NCBI GenBank assembly: GCA_026874595.1
Contig: CM049308.1
Location: 12,294,001-12,358,000 of the forward strand
DNA: 64,000 nucleotides
Reading direction: 5' to 3'
Origin: Sipunculus nudus
Lineage: Eukaryota; Annelida; Sipuncula; Golfingiida; Sipunculidae
Shown: one piece after another, positions 52,601 to 62,789 of the stretch
How positions within the stretch are numbered: the stretch's first letter is position 1
Layout: the number at the start of each line of letters is the position of its first letter
Notes under the pieces: generated by a model
Seen by the model: the letters and a program-made list of their open reading frames with translations, nothing else
What the model was told of the DNA's origin: nothing
Databases searched by the model: none
Made by a program: the position numbers and the translations under genes

Positions 52601-55600
52601 AGTAGGAATTCTTTTCTCTGGTTTACAAGTTTTACTTCCAATTCATTCACTTTTAATTCAAGATCATATATTTTTCTTTCAAAGTCAGCTTCAACGTGAA
52701 TGCTCTGGTTTTGCCCAGGAACTATAATTTTCTTATTTACATCTTTCTCCAGGTCAACTGAATAGGGCAGTGTGCTGTCAGCATTATCAGGCATGACAGT
52801 TTCATGATCTTTGTTTTGTTTCTGATCCATGCCACCAGAGGGCATACCCTGTCCATCTTCTTCAACTTTGTCACCTTCACCATACTTTGGCATATCATCA
52901 GTTACCTTGTAATTTACAATATTACTTTGACTGTCAAAATCAGCCGGTGATGCAATATCTTTAGGGTTTTCCACATTATTGGTATCACATCCTTGAATGG
53001 CGGCATTTGTCACTCCTGCATGGACTGGCGAAAATTCATTATTCCCTTCTTCTTCAGATTCCATAAAGCTGAAATCAGGGATGAAGGAATACTCTCGCAT
53101 TACTGTTTTTTCAGTCATAACATCTTCAATTATTTCTGCATCCTCTCCAGTGCTATTACCTTTGATGGTATTGTTCTGTTGAGCAGTATCTGGCACTGTT
53201 AACAACTGGGAGCTAACAGACCTTGACTGAGAAGTTTCAGGAATATCTCTGTTTGGATATTCACCTGCAGGACTCACTTGTATTGCATGACTGATCCTTG
53301 CATCCTGGATAGATTCCATTATCTCCATGTTCTCTTCATCTTCTGTATCAGTGGCATCACTTTCCTCAGCAGGATGACACAGCATCTGATTCTTTTTATC
53401 ATTTAAAGTAGCATCATTTTGATCATAAAGATCAGTTTGCACAGCAACATGCACAGGAGTTTTCTGTACTAGATTTTGAAGCCTCAGCACTATTTCAGCC
53501 ATTTCAGCTTCTAGCTGGGCATTTTTCTCATAAACAGAAGCTTTCTCTAGTTCCAATTCATCACTGAACTGCTCAAGTAAGCGTTCATATTTTCTATCCA
53601 CCTGTTCCATCTCTATTGCATGCTGAAGCAAATTATTAGCATTCTGGCACTTCATTTCATAAACAGCCTTGTCAAATGACATCTGGAGGGAGTGCAGTTC
53701 ATGAGCTTTCTGGTCCAAAACTTTCTTAAGTTCCTCATCCTTGGCATGTTCAATGGTCTGTATCTTATGCTGACATTCAGCCTTGAGCTGCAGCAATCTT
53801 TGATGCAGATTCCCCACTTTATCTTCTAATCCCAGCAACTGTTCATTCAGAACCCAGGTATCTTCATCACAGTCTGTATTATAATCATAAAGATCCTCCA
53901 TCTCCATCTCAGCACCCGCATCAAATGAAACTGCATCATCCTCTTCAGGATTCACAGAATTTTCACTACTCTCTATAAAATCATCACCTTGCATTTCATT
54001 GAGAACAATTCCAGCCTGGCTTTCATACAATTCTTTTTGAGTTTGAAACAGTTTCTGTTCCAATGCAAGTTTTTCATTCTGTAGTCTGTCAACAGTATGT
54101 GCATGTTTTTGACTTGCTTTATCAAGAGTTTCTGTTATTTTCTGTTGCAGCAGGAACATTTCATGATCTCTGGACTGGGTGACTTCTGGAATGGCTTGTT
54201 CCTTCATTTTGCTGAGCTGGCTCAAGCTATGTTCATTTTCTTTAGTCTTAGCCTCTAACTGCCATTTTAGATAATCTCTTTCTCCTACTAAAGTGTTAAT
54301 ATATGACTTATACTGTTCTGGTATTCCATCATCATGCTTTGGATCTTGCTCTACATTAATAAATGTTGGATCTTTATACTGAAGTCCTGTAGACTTCTCA
54401 AGGCTGATTTTATCATTGAAAGTGGCTTTAGCAATATCATATTCATTTCTTAATTCATGCAACTGCTGCCTGAGTTCTGTATGATTTTTATTATTTTCTT
54501 CCATTAGTTCTTGTATTTTACTGGAATGTTTCATGTTCATCTCTGACAAGACTTGCTCAAACCCTTGCTTCAAGGTACATATTTCATAGTCTTTGTCTCT
54601 TCTCATTTCAATTATTTCTTTATCCTTCAAAAACCCAAGTTCCCTCAGCTTTTCATTAAATTCTGTTTCTTTATCATGAACATTTGTTGTTTGTGAATGT
54701 GTACTGTATGAGGCAGGCAGACCTTTGTAAGATCCTGTGACAGGTGGTCCTTTGTCACATTCTGTGACAGGTGGACCTATGACAGGTGGACCAACACCAG
54801 ATTCCATGGCAGGTGGACCTGTGACAGGTGGACCTTTGTCATATTCTGTGGTAGGCAGACCTCTATGATATTCTGTGGTATGTGGGTCACTTTCAATGTC
54901 TGTGGCAGGTGGATTTACAGCAATTGGTTCTTTGATATTTTCTGAGGCAGGTGGACCAGTGGCAGATGGTTCTTTGTCAGATTCTGTGTCAGGTGGACCT
55001 GTATCAGAGTTTAAGAAGTCTTTGTTTTCACTGCGTTTTACAACCCCATGCTGCTTTACTGTATGACCATCCCAGTCCTGTTGATTTACTGCATTTATTT
55101 CTTCAAGCCTTTCCAAAAACAATGACTTCTGTATTTCAGAATCAGTTTGAACTTTCCTAAGGTTACTGTTCATCATATCAACTGATGACTGAAGGGCAGT
55201 GATTTCACTTTCTTTTTGTTTCAGTAGCTCTACTTCTTTAACGTGCATGTTTCTCAGGTCATTTAGGGCATCTTTATAGACTTGCTGTATTGAGTACACC
55301 TCATGCTGTTTTTGTTCTTTGAAATCTTTGAAATCTTGAACTGAAGCAATATTATTTGATTTTGACTTTTCCAGTTTTGTCTGATAAAACACCAGGGCCT
55401 GACTCAGTTCATCAATGTGTTCCTCATACTGCCTCTCTTTCAGTTTAGCCTCCTGCATTTCTTTTTCTGATATCATCTGCATTTCATCTATTTCTTTTTC
55501 CAGCATATCTATGCCTGCGCGGACAGTGTTCAAAGCCTCACTCTCACTGTCATCACTGACTGACCCCTGATTGGGTAGGGTCACATGATGTAATAGGGTT

Positions 55601-58600
55601 TGCTCTAACACAGCTTTTTCTTGCTCTAAACTACTGACCTTTGACCTGATGCTCTCCAGCTCTGCCAGCTGCTGCTCTACATCCTCTTTTTGCCTCTGCA
55701 GCTGACACTGCATGTCTTCTGACATTTCATCTCTTAGTCTGAAAGGATAATTTAGTTACACATTTCAGACAAGGACTGGAATATTCTGAACATATTAGGG
55801 CTATAACAATACAACATTGCATGATACAATAAATGTCACGATACTTCACTCACAAGATGATACATAATATGATACATGTATGACAATTATACATCATAGT
55901 TTACATTGTTTTTCCCTTGTTTATAGAGAGATAACCAAAACTTTGTATCATAAAATTTATTTTCAAATTGCTAAATAAAGTTGATTTCTAAACAATCAGC
56001 CATTCAGATGCAGTTCAGCTTGTTCCGGACCAATGGAATTTCACTTTATTTGGTTCATAGGGTGCTACAGACTGTTATCAAATGTAAGGTGCCACTTTCT
56101 AAAATATCACAAGTTACATAAGATACAGAGACATTTGATGAAACTGGTACAACTTTGATGTATTACTGCACCAGTGTATTGTTGCAGCCATAGAATATAC
56201 ACATAGACATTAGAAAGACTTCTTATTCCTTCAAATAATTTTGTAAAGGTAAGAATGTCCATGCTGCAGTGACAATACGTTTAATCATAACTCAAACTGA
56301 AGAGACTTCTCACTAATCACTGTATACATGGAGACATTAAATTGCTTCAAATGTATACCGGAATCAATTTAAAGTTGAAATGCAGTAATGCTCTTATAGG
56401 AATGTTTAATCATAAATATAATTTACATTTACCATCTAATAATTATTTCATCCAAACAGATCAGTTATTTCTTATATTCATCTCATTACTATGTTAAGTC
56501 ACACATTTGTGACACTTTTGCACTCCGTTTACTATACACCAGAGCAAAAAGCTGAAAACAAGTCCAATTTACACACATATAACAAATTCATGTAACTCAA
56601 AATTGGAGAACAAAAACATGATATTAACACTTGAAAAATACACTAATTTGAATATAAAGAGAGAAAGAAAGAAACAAACTCAAATTGTTTTGGTGATTTC
56701 CTTTGCTAAAACTGAAAACTGAAGCATGGATTATTCCTTTTTGCAGGTGATAATGTTCACTGGATATCATTTTGAGAGATCATAAAGCTGGGTCTATCAT
56801 TTGTCCATTATAAGTATTTATTTCTGAATGGGACAACAGTTTTATTTTTGTTGCTAAATACATTCATTATGGAAAATAATTCAATCTTTTCTCTCATGAG
56901 ACACAATATATAGCAATTCATGGAACCAGAATGATAAAACATTTGAATCAAAGTTTTCACTATCAAATTTTCAACACTGGTTGTTGAAAGATAAGATATG
57001 AAAGCCAAAATTTCTCTGTGTGTGTATACACTGTTTGTGCAAAGCTAAATAAAAATTAGAGTTTGTTTGTAATGATTAAATAACATGTAGGTTTGCCTTA
57101 AATATGAACATTTCGCTTAGACTTGCACAATGAAGCTGACTATCATCACATAAAACACAGAAAGTGAGTACAGTCAGTAGGTGAGTGGCGTCAGTAGCTG
57201 AACTAGAAGTATGTTAGTAAGAAAGTACGTTAGTAGCTATATACCTATTAACTAAGTTAGTTTTTTCCTTGGCAAACCTCTGTTCCATGAGATTCTTCTC
57301 AGATTCGGCCTTGATGACCAGCTCTCGTTTCTCCTGATCCACCTCTTCACGTAGCAGCTTCTCAAGCTCTTCAAGCTGTGTCTCCACGTCTTTTTTATGA
57401 GTGTCTGCTAGCTGTTCCTGGAGTGACAGAGACACGTACATGAGTTACAAACTAACACCAGATGACCAGATTAAAACCAGTAATTCATCTGTTTTATTGG
57501 TTGAATTTATGTGATTTCTGGTACTTTCTTGGTTCTTGTAATGCCACATTGACAGATGCGTAAGTTTGTTTACTGAAAAGTTGTTAGTAAACATATTATA
57601 CAGGCCCCAGTTGACAAACGGAAAGAAAACTTGATCCAAAGTATTTGACAGCACACTAGCTATTGCTGATGAAAGCATCATCATTTGCAATGCAATTCTT
57701 TGTCCTTTGCAAATCCCTGATTCATGTGATTTGCTGTTTAATAGATTCGATGGAAATATTTGGATAACAACCCTTTTGTCAGGTTCCCACATGATAAAAG
57801 CACAAAATGGAAAACCTGTGGACTGTGGGATTTGGCATTTTTTATTTATTTTTATTAAAGGTTCAAGACTGTATGTTTATTTGATTCACATCAGATATCG
57901 GAATAGGCCCCTATAACTACTTGGTAACATGAAGTAAGGTATTGTTTTGTGGATAAATCTGTGGATAAATAGGCTCGAGGGAAACACAAATGTTGAGATG
58001 CACATATTCAGACATACAGTCATAGAACTGACTATATAATTTAAAAACATAAATACTGAGAATAAGCTGGTGACCAAGATAAAGGGGTCTACAAAAAATG
58101 TCAATAATTACTGAACTGAAAGTGTCTATCTAAACATGAGAATGGGAGCATCATTTGTTTGTTTGTCCGATATGTTCTCATCTATGTTCAGTAACAGAAA
58201 AGGGAATACAGATAAACCAAATTAACTCCATTAGACCATTTTCATTACTTATGATGTATTTTCATGACCTAAAACAAACATTTATGCCCCCCCCCCTTCC
58301 ATCTTTGGGAACAAAGTTTGTCAGCACAAACTGTGGCTACAGCGATCCATAAAATTATTGCTAATTTACAGAGAAGAATAAGACAACCTGCAAATAAATA
58401 TCATGATTTTTGTTAATTGCGAAAAATAATGTTTCAGTACTAATTTTAAAATTTGAAAATTTCACTTGTTGTGGGAGAATAATTAACTCTGCTCTTCAGT
58501 GTATTTTTTTACCTTTTCATTTTGGAACTCCTCCTGCAGGTTTTCTTTTTCTTTGAGAAACGCGTCCTCCAGATCTGTGATTTCCAGTTTGTACATCTGT

Positions 58601-61600
58601 TCTATTGCTTGTCGTTCTTCTTCAAACCTGTTCTTTAGAGATTCTAACTCCTGTTCATGGCTGCTCTGTAAACTCTCTTTTTCCCTCATGAGATCATCAA
58701 CTTTGTGCTGTAGTTCTTGCATGTCCTCTGCAGATGACAGAATATGATAAATTAACCTGTGTATATGATGGTATAATATGAAATCATTATCTATGGTTAA
58801 GTTAGCATCACTGATTATCAGAAATGTCTGGTGACAATGTTTAAAATAATTCATTTTAAATGTATTGGTGACATTTAATTATACTATTTGAATCATGATA
58901 CCTTTCGATCATGTATCCTACTATAATTTGCAGATATGGGCATGGTCATTCCAGAAGCGGATCCAAGGGGGCGATCCAGACCCCCCCCCCTTTTTTCAGC
59001 TGCTGAAACCTTTTCTCAAGAGTTTCAGACCTATTTTTGCAGTCTGGACCCCCCTTTTCCAGACCTGGTGACCTATTTTTTGGGTTTGTCATTATTTTTC
59101 CTGGGATGGTCCCCCCCCCCCACTTTTTCTAAATTCTGGATCCACCCCTGCATCCTGAAGACCTTGATTTGGAAGATATGGATCTAATATCCACAAAACC
59201 CTGACCTTGCAGAAAAATTCTGACCTAAAAGATGTCCATGGAGTACTTTCCTATCATATATCAAACCCTGACCTTGCAAAAACTCACAGGGCTTCCCTTA
59301 TGTATAATGCCTGGATTCAGCTGTAACAGTTGTATTAATTACCTGCAGGTTTACTGAATTTGTACTGGACAGAGGTCAAGGAGGATTGACTGACCACCAA
59401 TGAGGATCTGGTGAGGGCCAAAAAATTCTATTAATGGTCAATTTTCACCTCAGGAAATATTCCAATTTCCAAACTGTTCACTGATTATTTTGTAGTAAGC
59501 TATTATCATATTTCCTTTCTTCTCCAAAGTCCATCAATGCAGACATAACCATCAGAGACATCGTAAGCTGCACCATGCTTAGTGATGAAAGTTTAAATGT
59601 TTAAGGTAAAACACTGGAAAAAAATATGCAATGCAAGTGTTCAATGTTTCATGTTCAAAAACTGGTCCATGATCATTTTGGAACTAAATACAAAAGTGCA
59701 AATTGTAAGAAATCATGTCACCCAGGCTATTATTTCAGTCTAGCCCAAATATATTGTAACATATTAAAACATTTACTGGGTATTACCCCAGAACACAAAC
59801 ATATCTAGGCTTTTATATACTTCCATACATATTATAAATGAATACTTCCCTTGTTTCTCATTTTGCCACAGGATGTGATATCATAGCCAAAACAGCATCA
59901 TCTGTGATGCATTTTCACATAGTTAAAAATGGACATCTTTTAAGATCCAGTTTACAAATGAGGCCAAAAAATGAGCTGAGAACACTCACCTTTCATCTGT
60001 TTTGAGGCTAAGAACACTCACCTTTCATCTGTTTTGAGGCTGAATCCGTTTCACCTGGTGATTGAGGAAGGTGATGCCCTGAGTTGTGGTTCTCATCAGT
60101 AACATCTTCATCTCCGTTATCCTCTGCACCATCACTCATCTCGTCTACAATATCCAAAAAATAATACACTTTGAGGTCCACCTGAATCTCATGGTATGCA
60201 GGTCTGGACTTTCACTTCTGAAAGTACTCGCCAAGTCAGGCAAGTAACATCTAGTTTTTACTGGCCTAACAAAAAACAACAACAAATACATAGTGTTTCA
60301 CATGATTATGTTGCTTGTTAAACTGCATGTTAAACAACACCAGACAATGTTCAAATGTTTGTTTATTATATTTTTCTGTAGTATTTGTACAGATAAGCAT
60401 AAAGGTAATTCAATATAAAGAGGTATAATCAATATGATTTCATTTTTCCAGAAAGTGAGAAAATGGCAAACTGCAGTTTATGTTATCCCGCTGGCCTAGT
60501 AAGGCAAGTTGGAGCCAGCTTTTGGTTACCCTAAAGCCATTTCCTGGAATATTTACTTAATTCCCCTTTGCAAGTGCTTCAAAGTTAATGTCAAGCCCTT
60601 GTTTGATGATATAACAACTGAAATAAATCAGTCAAATGGCAGGTTTGTGTTAAAAATGTGTTAAATCTGGTAACTGCTACTTATACAGAGCATTCTTGTG
60701 AAAGTTCTCCATCTACCTGAATCATAAAGTATTAATGTGCAAATGAAAGAGATTATTTCATTTCACTGGACTGAAGAAATGGCTTGGATAAAAATTCAGT
60801 GATCCTCATGAAGATAGAGTACAAAGTTTTATTTATTTAAACTGCTGGCAGCATCTATATACTCACCATTTGCACTTTCACCATCCAGGTATTTGGGGAT
60901 AAACGGTTTTGAGTAGTCTGATAACACAGATCCTGTTCTCTTTGGTTCCCGTGACCCATTGACCTTTGACTTGCCCTTTGACCTTTGCCTTTTCCCAGCT
61001 GTCTGTTGTCTTAATTCCTCTACCTCAAGGACCAACTCATCATTTCTATCTTTGAGTTCCTGTCAATGGTTTACACATAAAACTTCAACAAATATTTCTA
61101 TGTATGAAACTAATGTGGATAAAGGAAAAACTTTAAACTGTTCTTATGTTTGCAAAAAATATTAAAGTACAGATGAAGTATTGTTAGAATATATCACAGC
61201 TGTATATCACAGTTTATTCACAGGTGCTGAATTTGAATGAATTTATGCATAAATATTAAGTTTAAAAAAATTTTTTTTTTAATAAGTTTTTGCAATATTT
61301 CTTAATCAAGAGAATAGTTTTTCCTAGTACACAAAGATGTTTCACAAATGAGGCCTACAGTGATGCCAGGAGCTAAGGCTCATAAACCATGAGTTTCATT
61401 TTCAGAACTGAGTTTCGTTTTCAAATATTTCATCTGTGATCAGTTGAGAGTGCAGCAAAACTTTGCTTAAAAAATATTTAAATATATTTAAGAAAATGTA
61501 TAGCCACTCCACAGCTGAACACTGAGCCAGCCACTAAGGTGTGATGACTAAACATTGCTGACCTTATTGTCAACCTCCAGCTGCTGCAGCTTCTCCTGGA

Positions 61601-61655
61601 TGAAGTGATGCTGCCCCATCACGAACTGACTGTGATCGGACTCCATCTCCTCAAG
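34441..61655 (-). CDS. NIN: Ninein / ninein-like centrosomal coiled-coil protein, 17 exons, N-terminus missing
   Basis: Seventeen exons join in frame (8,115 nt, 2,704 residues, TGA at 34441-34443). Ninein-family proteins sit at the subdistal appendages of the mother centriole, anchor microtubule minus ends and act as dynein adaptors. The assignment rests on the C-terminal exon, whose VLVKDLYVENARLMKAL resembles the conserved end of vertebrate NINL/NIN, and on near-continuous coiled coil throughout. An acidic linker (60022-60144) and a basic RQRSKGKSKVNGSREPKR segment (60867-61059) interrupt the coiled coil. The N-terminal EF-hand region expected of the family is not in the window. The total is longer than vertebrate ninein (roughly 2,100 residues), mainly because of the 5.3-kb exon. 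Other long coiled-coil proteins are possible for the central part, but the C-terminal match argues for ninein. Confidence 0.8.
34740..35100. repeat. Degenerate ~120-130-bp repeat units in last ninein intron
   Basis: Two to three units share ACCTCTGACCTTATTAA, GGCAAGAT and GAAAATCCATCA blocks. The same family recurs at 62790-63230 upstream of the first ninein exon in the window. Confidence 0.55.
35696..35817 (-). CDS. NIN: Ninein-like exon
   Basis: A 122-nt exon. The acceptor TTTCCAG completes a split Ala codon. It reads TQDQHERKVEELEADNKQLL and ends VTKLKQQ at GTGAAT. Confidence 0.88.
36138..36342 (-). CDS. NIN: Ninein-like exon
   Basis: A 205-nt exon reading LAETSTALALARSEHQRQL and later VPRSRYDNVLHRLQQKEEGL. 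It ends one base into a Gly/Ala codon at GTATGT. Confidence 0.9.
36575..36935. repeat. 38-bp minisatellite in ninein intron
   Basis: AAAGTATTTT recurs exactly every 38 bp at 36600, 36638, 36676 and on to 36904 (nine starts). Each is followed by CTCAAAGTCCCTGACTTTTC or a close variant. The central copies are nearly identical, so the expansion is recent. Confidence 0.95.
37190..37258 (-). CDS. NIN: Ninein-like exon
   Basis: A 69-nt phase-0 exon reading TKLSSRSKEKNHFEDQIDLL, then NQK at a GTCAGT donor. Confidence 0.88.
37714..37827 (-). CDS. NIN: Ninein-like exon
   Basis: A 114-nt phase-0 exon reading VSHDQLLAENQQLHDRWSQL and ending AKEAEHLK at GTAAGC. Confidence 0.9.
39222..39312. repeat. CpG-rich direct-repeat pair
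   Basis: ACGCCCGCCAGGGCGCGC (about 39240) recurs as ACGCCCGCCCGGGCGCGC about 45 bp later. The block is bounded by GGCTTTAA and CTAAAGCCC, short inverted ends. The composition contrasts sharply with the AT-rich intron around it. Confidence 0.6.
42466..42533. repeat. 34-bp perfect tandem duplication
   Basis: Two identical 34-bp copies, each starting TTGCATGACGTGAGAGG, directly before a C run. Perfect identity points to a very recent duplication or an assembly artefact. Confidence 0.9.
42615..42715. repeat. 55-bp imperfect tandem duplication with CACGTG boxes
   Basis: AATAAACACGCCAGAC followed by CAGTCACGTGAACC occurs twice, 55 bp apart. Each copy has a CACGTG E-box. Confidence 0.8.
43290..44600. 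repeat. Degenerate ~355-bp tandem satellite with ACCTGT/ACAGGT palindrome
   Basis: Three clear copies centre on ACCTGTGCAGGT (43537-43548), ACCTGTACAGGT (43901-43912) and ACCTGTACAGGT (44255-44266), spaced 364 and 354 bp. A decayed fourth copy is near 44580. Shared flanking anchors include AGGTAACCC.ATAAATAGTGCA-like and CATAAATTTTACACATGG-like blocks. Confidence 0.75.
45053..45169 (-). CDS. NIN: Ninein-like exon
   Basis: A 117-nt phase-0 exon with acceptor TCTTTCAG. It reads VLLEILRGHGQLLDDRTSEL and ends NYHPLQ at GTAATA. Confidence 0.9.
45557..45825 (+). mobile_element. Short Helitron-like element in ninein intron
   Basis: The 5' region reads CCTCCACCAAGCAGGGGTTA and the 3' end GGAGGTCTGTGCTCTCTGAG, then TATTCTAG before a T. 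The ending CTAG|T and the GC-rich imperfect hairpin match Helitron termini. The 5' TC appears mutated to CC. No coding capacity. Confidence 0.6.
45882..46064 (-). CDS. NIN: Ninein-like exon
   Basis: A 183-nt phase-0 exon reading LEEEKNNLKRKVHQLEMEQA. It ends in a Gln/Ala/Thr-rich tail, QGQPDTTA, at a perfect GTAAGT donor. Confidence 0.9.
46530..46769 (-). CDS. NIN: Ninein-like exon
   Basis: A 240-nt phase-0 exon reading QEFMQQMHQLKSVFVEERDQ and ending ALDDEMIR at GTAGGT. Continuous coiled coil. Confidence 0.9.
46770..47469 (-). other. Ninein intron, nothing further seen
   Basis: AT-rich intron without repeats or coding motifs that I can recognise. Confidence 0.6.
47470..47593 (-). CDS. NIN: Ninein-like exon
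   Basis: A 124-nt exon reading LQQALEQEQAKHKEFQQQQR and ending IQTQLE at GTAGGA. The acceptor (TTAACTGAAG) has a poor pyrimidine tract, but it is the only AG that keeps the frame. Confidence 0.78.
47840..47996 (-). CDS. NIN: Ninein-like exon
   Basis: A 157-nt exon whose first two bases complete an Arg codon. It reads THEKAVSQKLIDSQTELEEV and ends AKQEQH plus two bases at GTGAGA. Confidence 0.88.
48416..48896 (-). CDS. NIN: Ninein-like exon with EQL-x-x-W/L repeats
   Basis: A 481-nt exon starting GESGLTGKLREDFDSLLKEH. The middle is a quasi-repeat of about 20 residues, with successive EQLEELRKQL, EQLVKWKEEV and EQLQSWKEEQ. It is Ala/Gln/Glu-rich coiled coil and ends one base into a codon at GTAAGT. 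Confidence 0.9.
48897..50424 (-). other. Ninein intron (1.5 kb), nothing further seen
   Basis: AT-rich, with no recognisable repeat family. The + strand ORF at 48953-49297 has no recognisable product. Confidence 0.6.
50425..55738 (-). CDS. NIN: Ninein-like giant exon (5,314 nt, 1,771 codons)
   Basis: A single open exon starting RLRDEMSEDMQCQLQ after CTTTCAG and ending MENSLSR at GTGAGTG; the phases fit both neighbours. Most of it is heptad coiled coil. A Pro-rich TGPP..E repeat segment (about 54700-55010), an acidic region with the short motif AVQTDLYD (about 53430) and a Ser/acidic linker break the coil. An array of 11-residue repeats (K-D-K-E-F-x-E-F-K-E-H type, about 52330-52590) lies near the middle. 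Vertebrate NIN also has one unusually large internal exon, so this may be its expanded counterpart; that is inference. There is no internal stop in 5.3 kb. Confidence 0.92.
52330..52590 (-). repeat. Coding 33-bp tandem repeat (11-residue hendecads)
   Basis: Eight successive 11-residue units, for example EHKDKEFQEFK, KCKETEFKDLE, EHKNKEFQELK and EWKEKEFKFFK. The F-x-x-[FL] core positions are conserved while charged positions vary. Confidence 0.9.
54700..55010 (-). repeat. Coding Pro-rich degenerate repeat (TGPP..E type)
   Basis: Repeated TGPP, ES/EYDKGPPVTG and GPPVTECDKGPPVTG motifs give about seven degenerate units of roughly 13-17 residues. The segment is expected to be disordered and breaks the coiled coil. 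Confidence 0.85.
55796..56192. mobile_element. hAT-like MITE in ninein intron
   Basis: The ends TAGGGCTATAACAATACA and TGTATTGTTGCAGCCATA are inverted copies with few mismatches. The 8-bp flanks GAACATAT and GAATATAC agree at six of eight positions, consistent with a decayed hAT target duplication. A partial relative (GGGCTGTAACAATACA) starts near 12027. Confidence 0.72.
57245..57417 (-). CDS. NIN: Ninein-like exon
   Basis: A 173-nt exon with acceptor CACTCCAG. It reads EQLADTHKKDVETQLEELEK and ends TNLVN plus two bases at GTATAT. The Arg codon is completed by the giant exon. Confidence 0.88.
57418..58512 (-). other. Ninein intron, nothing further seen
   Basis: AT-rich with no recognised repeat family. 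ORFs on both strands lack any recognisable motif. Confidence 0.55.
58513..58727 (-). CDS. NIN: Ninein-like exon
   Basis: A 215-nt exon with acceptor CATCTGCAG. It reads DMQELQHKVDDLMREKESLQ and later YKLEITDLEDAFLKEKENL, ending QNEK at GTAAAA. Confidence 0.9.
58945..59155. mobile_element. Possible small MITE with C runs in ninein intron
   Basis: The block is bounded by AGCGGATCCAAGGGGGCG and CTGGATCCACCCCTGC, which are roughly inverted around GGATCC. It contains CAGACC...GGTCTG-like inner repeats and two C runs. Confidence 0.4.
59980..60043. repeat. 32-bp tandem duplication copying a ninein splice donor
   Basis: GAACACTCACCTTTCATCTG occurs at 59980 and again at 60012. On the - strand each copy contains ATGAAAG|GTGAGTG, so two consensus donors lie 32 nt apart. 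Using the distal donor reads into TAG within a few codons. Confidence 0.93.
60022..60144 (-). CDS. NIN: Ninein-like exon (acidic linker)
   Basis: A 123-nt exon with acceptor ATATTGTAG. It reads DEMSDGAEDNGDEDVTDEN and ends SASKQMK plus one base. It is acidic and low-complexity, not coiled coil. Frame on both sides supports the proximal donor. Confidence 0.85.
60867..61059 (-). CDS. NIN: Ninein-like exon (coil then basic linker)
   Basis: A 193-nt exon reading ELKDRNDELVLEVEELRQQ, then the basic KRQRSKGKSKVNGSREPKR, ending YLDGESAN plus one base at a GTGAGT donor. Confidence 0.9.
61563..61655 (-). CDS. NIN: Ninein-like exon, most upstream in window
   Basis: A 93-nt phase-0 exon with acceptor TATTTTCAG. 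It reads LEEMESDHSQFVMGQHHFIQ and ends LQQLEVDNK at GTCAGC. Confidence 0.87.
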
Positions 61656-62789
61656 CTGAAAATAAATAACAATCAATCTAAAATATCAGGTTTCATCTCC
61701 CTCAGCTGAAAATAACAATAAAGATAAAATATGCCACACAGTGCTGTAGTTGCTACAGACATATCCCGCCCTGTGTTGTCACTGACTAATGAGAATCTTA
61801 TGGGGAAATCAGCAATTCTCGCTACTTCTGTACTCAAAGAAAAGGTCTGCCCATCTGTGTGACAGCTTATTTTTCTTACAGCTGCTAGACCATTAGGCAC
61901 ACCAGACTAAAGCCCTTTGACAGAATATTTTTACCTGTCCATCAGTCTGTCACAAACTTTGGCTGACATCTCAAGAGTTATTTAAGATACTGCCCTGAAC
62001 ATTTTTGCCGAACCAATGGGTCGTAAGACCAAATGAGCTATTGGACCTGACCTTGACCTTTACGAACATCTGAATATGAGATACATTATAAAGTAACTGG
62101 AAAGCACTTCTTGGTTTTCTCTTTTTATATTTCAGATGCAAACTTACCATCTATAATGAGCAAATATACAGCTTTTTCCTCTGTTACAAAAAAAATATAA
62201 CAATGAGTATTACACTTTATTATAACAACAGCAGTCCATCCACTCCAACAATAGTTAAATATATATATAAGGATTTTACTAAGTCTTAAGGTTCCATTAC
62301 ACCAAATATCACCCTTTATAGCTGCCCAAAATTTTAACTACATATAAAGCTGCACAGTAATTGTTAATGTGAGAAAGTACCTGAACAAACAGCATACATA
62401 CAAGGCCTCTACCACCTGCAGATATTCTCCTTCTAGTTGTGCACAGTTAAGACCAGAGATATGCTGACTCTGAATCACAGCACTACCAGCAAACACAACA
62501 TGTATTGATCTGCAAAACTTCATGTCACAGGAGAAAACCTAATGTGTCATTTTACCTGTCAAGTAAAATGATCCATTCTCTGAATATGCTATTATTGAAT
62601 GTTCAGCCTCTGAAAAACAAAGGCAGGTATGCTATAGGTCCTTGTTAGAATAATAATGGCCTTAATGGACCACCTGCTAAACTATACTGTAAATCCCTGT
62701 CAAGGTGAAAGCCTTTGAGTGACATGGCTGAGACGTGGAGAACTCTCTGGCACACACTAGTTGATATTATATGTAATATTCATGTTGTA

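Noticed and set aside
50329-55725. Methionine at 55725 as a true translation start of a 1,798-residue protein
   Set aside because: The frame is open upstream to a consensus acceptor at 55739 and is in phase with the exon at 57245-57417. The sequence after 50425 reads through a donor into the intron.
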